A stretch of 64,000 nucleotides of DNA from Comamonadaceae bacterium (GTDB taxonomy: Bacteria; Pseudomonadota; Gammaproteobacteria; Burkholderiales; Burkholderiaceae_C): positions 1 through 64,000 of the forward strand of contig CANJPU010000016.1 in assembly GCA_947476285.1 (NCBI GenBank), given 5' to 3'. The translations under genes were made by a program, and so were the position numbers. Positions 63,758-64,000 of this stretch are shown one piece after another (position 1 is the first letter of the stretch; each line of letters opens with the position of its first letter). The notes under the pieces were generated by a model, which did not search any database, had not been told where the DNA came from, and saw only the letters and a program-made list of their open reading frames with translations.

Positions 63758-64000
63758 ATGTTCGGCAAAAAAGCGCAACCCCCCATCAAGAGCCTGATCG
63801 CTCAAGGCAGCCGTATCGAGGGTAATCTGAGGTTCTCCGAAGGTCTTCGCATCGACGGCGAGGTCATAGGCAACATCAGCGCCAGCCCTGAGCAGTCCAG
63901 CATCCTGGTGATTTCGGAGGCGGCGGTGGTCCAGGGCGAGATCCGCGCTGACCATGTCATTGTCAATGGGGCCGTGCGCGGACCGATCCATGCAACGGAG
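63758..64000 (+). CDS. bactofilin (5' part, runs off the window)
   Basis: The frame from ATG 63758 (CAGGAG ribosome site) is open to the end of the window. It encodes MFGKKAQPPIKSLIAQGSRI, then EGNLRFSEGLRIDGEVIGNI and ILVISEAAVVQGEIRADHVIV. The repeated GxxxxG-beta turns and the ALIAQGxxIEGNL-like opening are those of bactofilin polymers (DUF583), cytoskeletal proteins that scaffold envelope growth. At least 81 residues are visible and the stop lies outside the window. Confidence 0.88.
   Translation, partial: MFGKKAQPPIKSLIAQGSRIEGNLRFSEGLRIDGEVIGNISASPEQSSILVISEAAVVQGEIRADHVIVNGAVRGPIHATE

Overview
The window is chromosomal DNA from a high-GC betaproteobacterium, most likely order Burkholderiales and close to Comamonadaceae. 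The clues are gene order (corC-lnt-glyQ-glyS-gmhB-plsC, rplM-rpsI followed by a coiled-coil membrane protein and a bactofilin), Bug-type solute receptors, a double-length UvrA, a LiuR-type leucine regulator and a SAH riboswitch in front of ahcY. The genus cannot be fixed from this sequence alone. No rRNA, tRNA, CRISPR array, prophage or intact insertion sequence was seen. Coding density is high, and most stretches without a gene are under 250 bases.

Layout. 1-511: remnant of a decayed lipase. 537-3124: phenylalanine/tyrosine degradation (phhA, hpd) with a divergent Lrp-type regulator. 3225-11795: acetyltransferase, then a housekeeping run (corC, lnt, glyQ, glyS, gmhB, plsC, YgjP-like protease). 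11829-20753: a LiuR-like MerR regulator with two operator palindromes, an MBL hydrolase, thioesterase, isovaleryl-CoA dehydrogenase, carbonic anhydrase, aceK, a thiolase and small metabolic genes. 20765-24521: rdgC, a flavodoxin/ferredoxin-NADP reductase, a thioesterase, a GST and a glycine-zipper lipoprotein. 24591-31824: a palindromic MITE-like element and an uncharacterised catabolic cluster (MDR reductase, Bug receptor, ThDP enzyme, acyl-CoA ligase, thiolase-like protein). 31828-41323: AraC regulator and the rest of the leucine pathway (mccB, acyl-CoA dehydrogenase, hydratase, mccA, HMG-CoA lyase) with a VapBC-type module inside it, then a DUF1289 protein and a kappa-GST-like isomerase. 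41509-50977: MHS-type transporter with a large extracytoplasmic insertion, a small membrane protein, the 1924-residue double UvrA, and HipBA. 51082-56329: Bug receptor, class I glutamine amidotransferase-like hydrolase, HAD-IIB phosphatase, prfC, and a DUF1778/GNAT module. 56504-59772: promoter, SAH riboswitch, ahcY, tlyA-like methyltransferase, metF. 59904-64000: possible sigma-54 promoter and Tsx-like porin, rlmJ, rplM-rpsI, DUF6776-like protein and the start of a bactofilin gene that leaves the window.

How the genes work together. Leucine/isovalerate breakdown is split into two blocks about 18 kb apart. IVD, the two MCC subunits, methylglutaconyl-CoA hydratase and HMG-CoA lyase give acetyl-CoA plus acetoacetate. 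The nearby thiolase could process acetoacetyl-CoA, and AceK would direct acetyl-CoA carbon toward the glyoxylate shunt. The SAH riboswitch-ahcY-metF group is the methyl cycle. The least explained parts are the 26-32 kb catabolic cluster, whose thiolase-like member lacks the usual catalytic cysteine, and two intergenic repeats that share a core.
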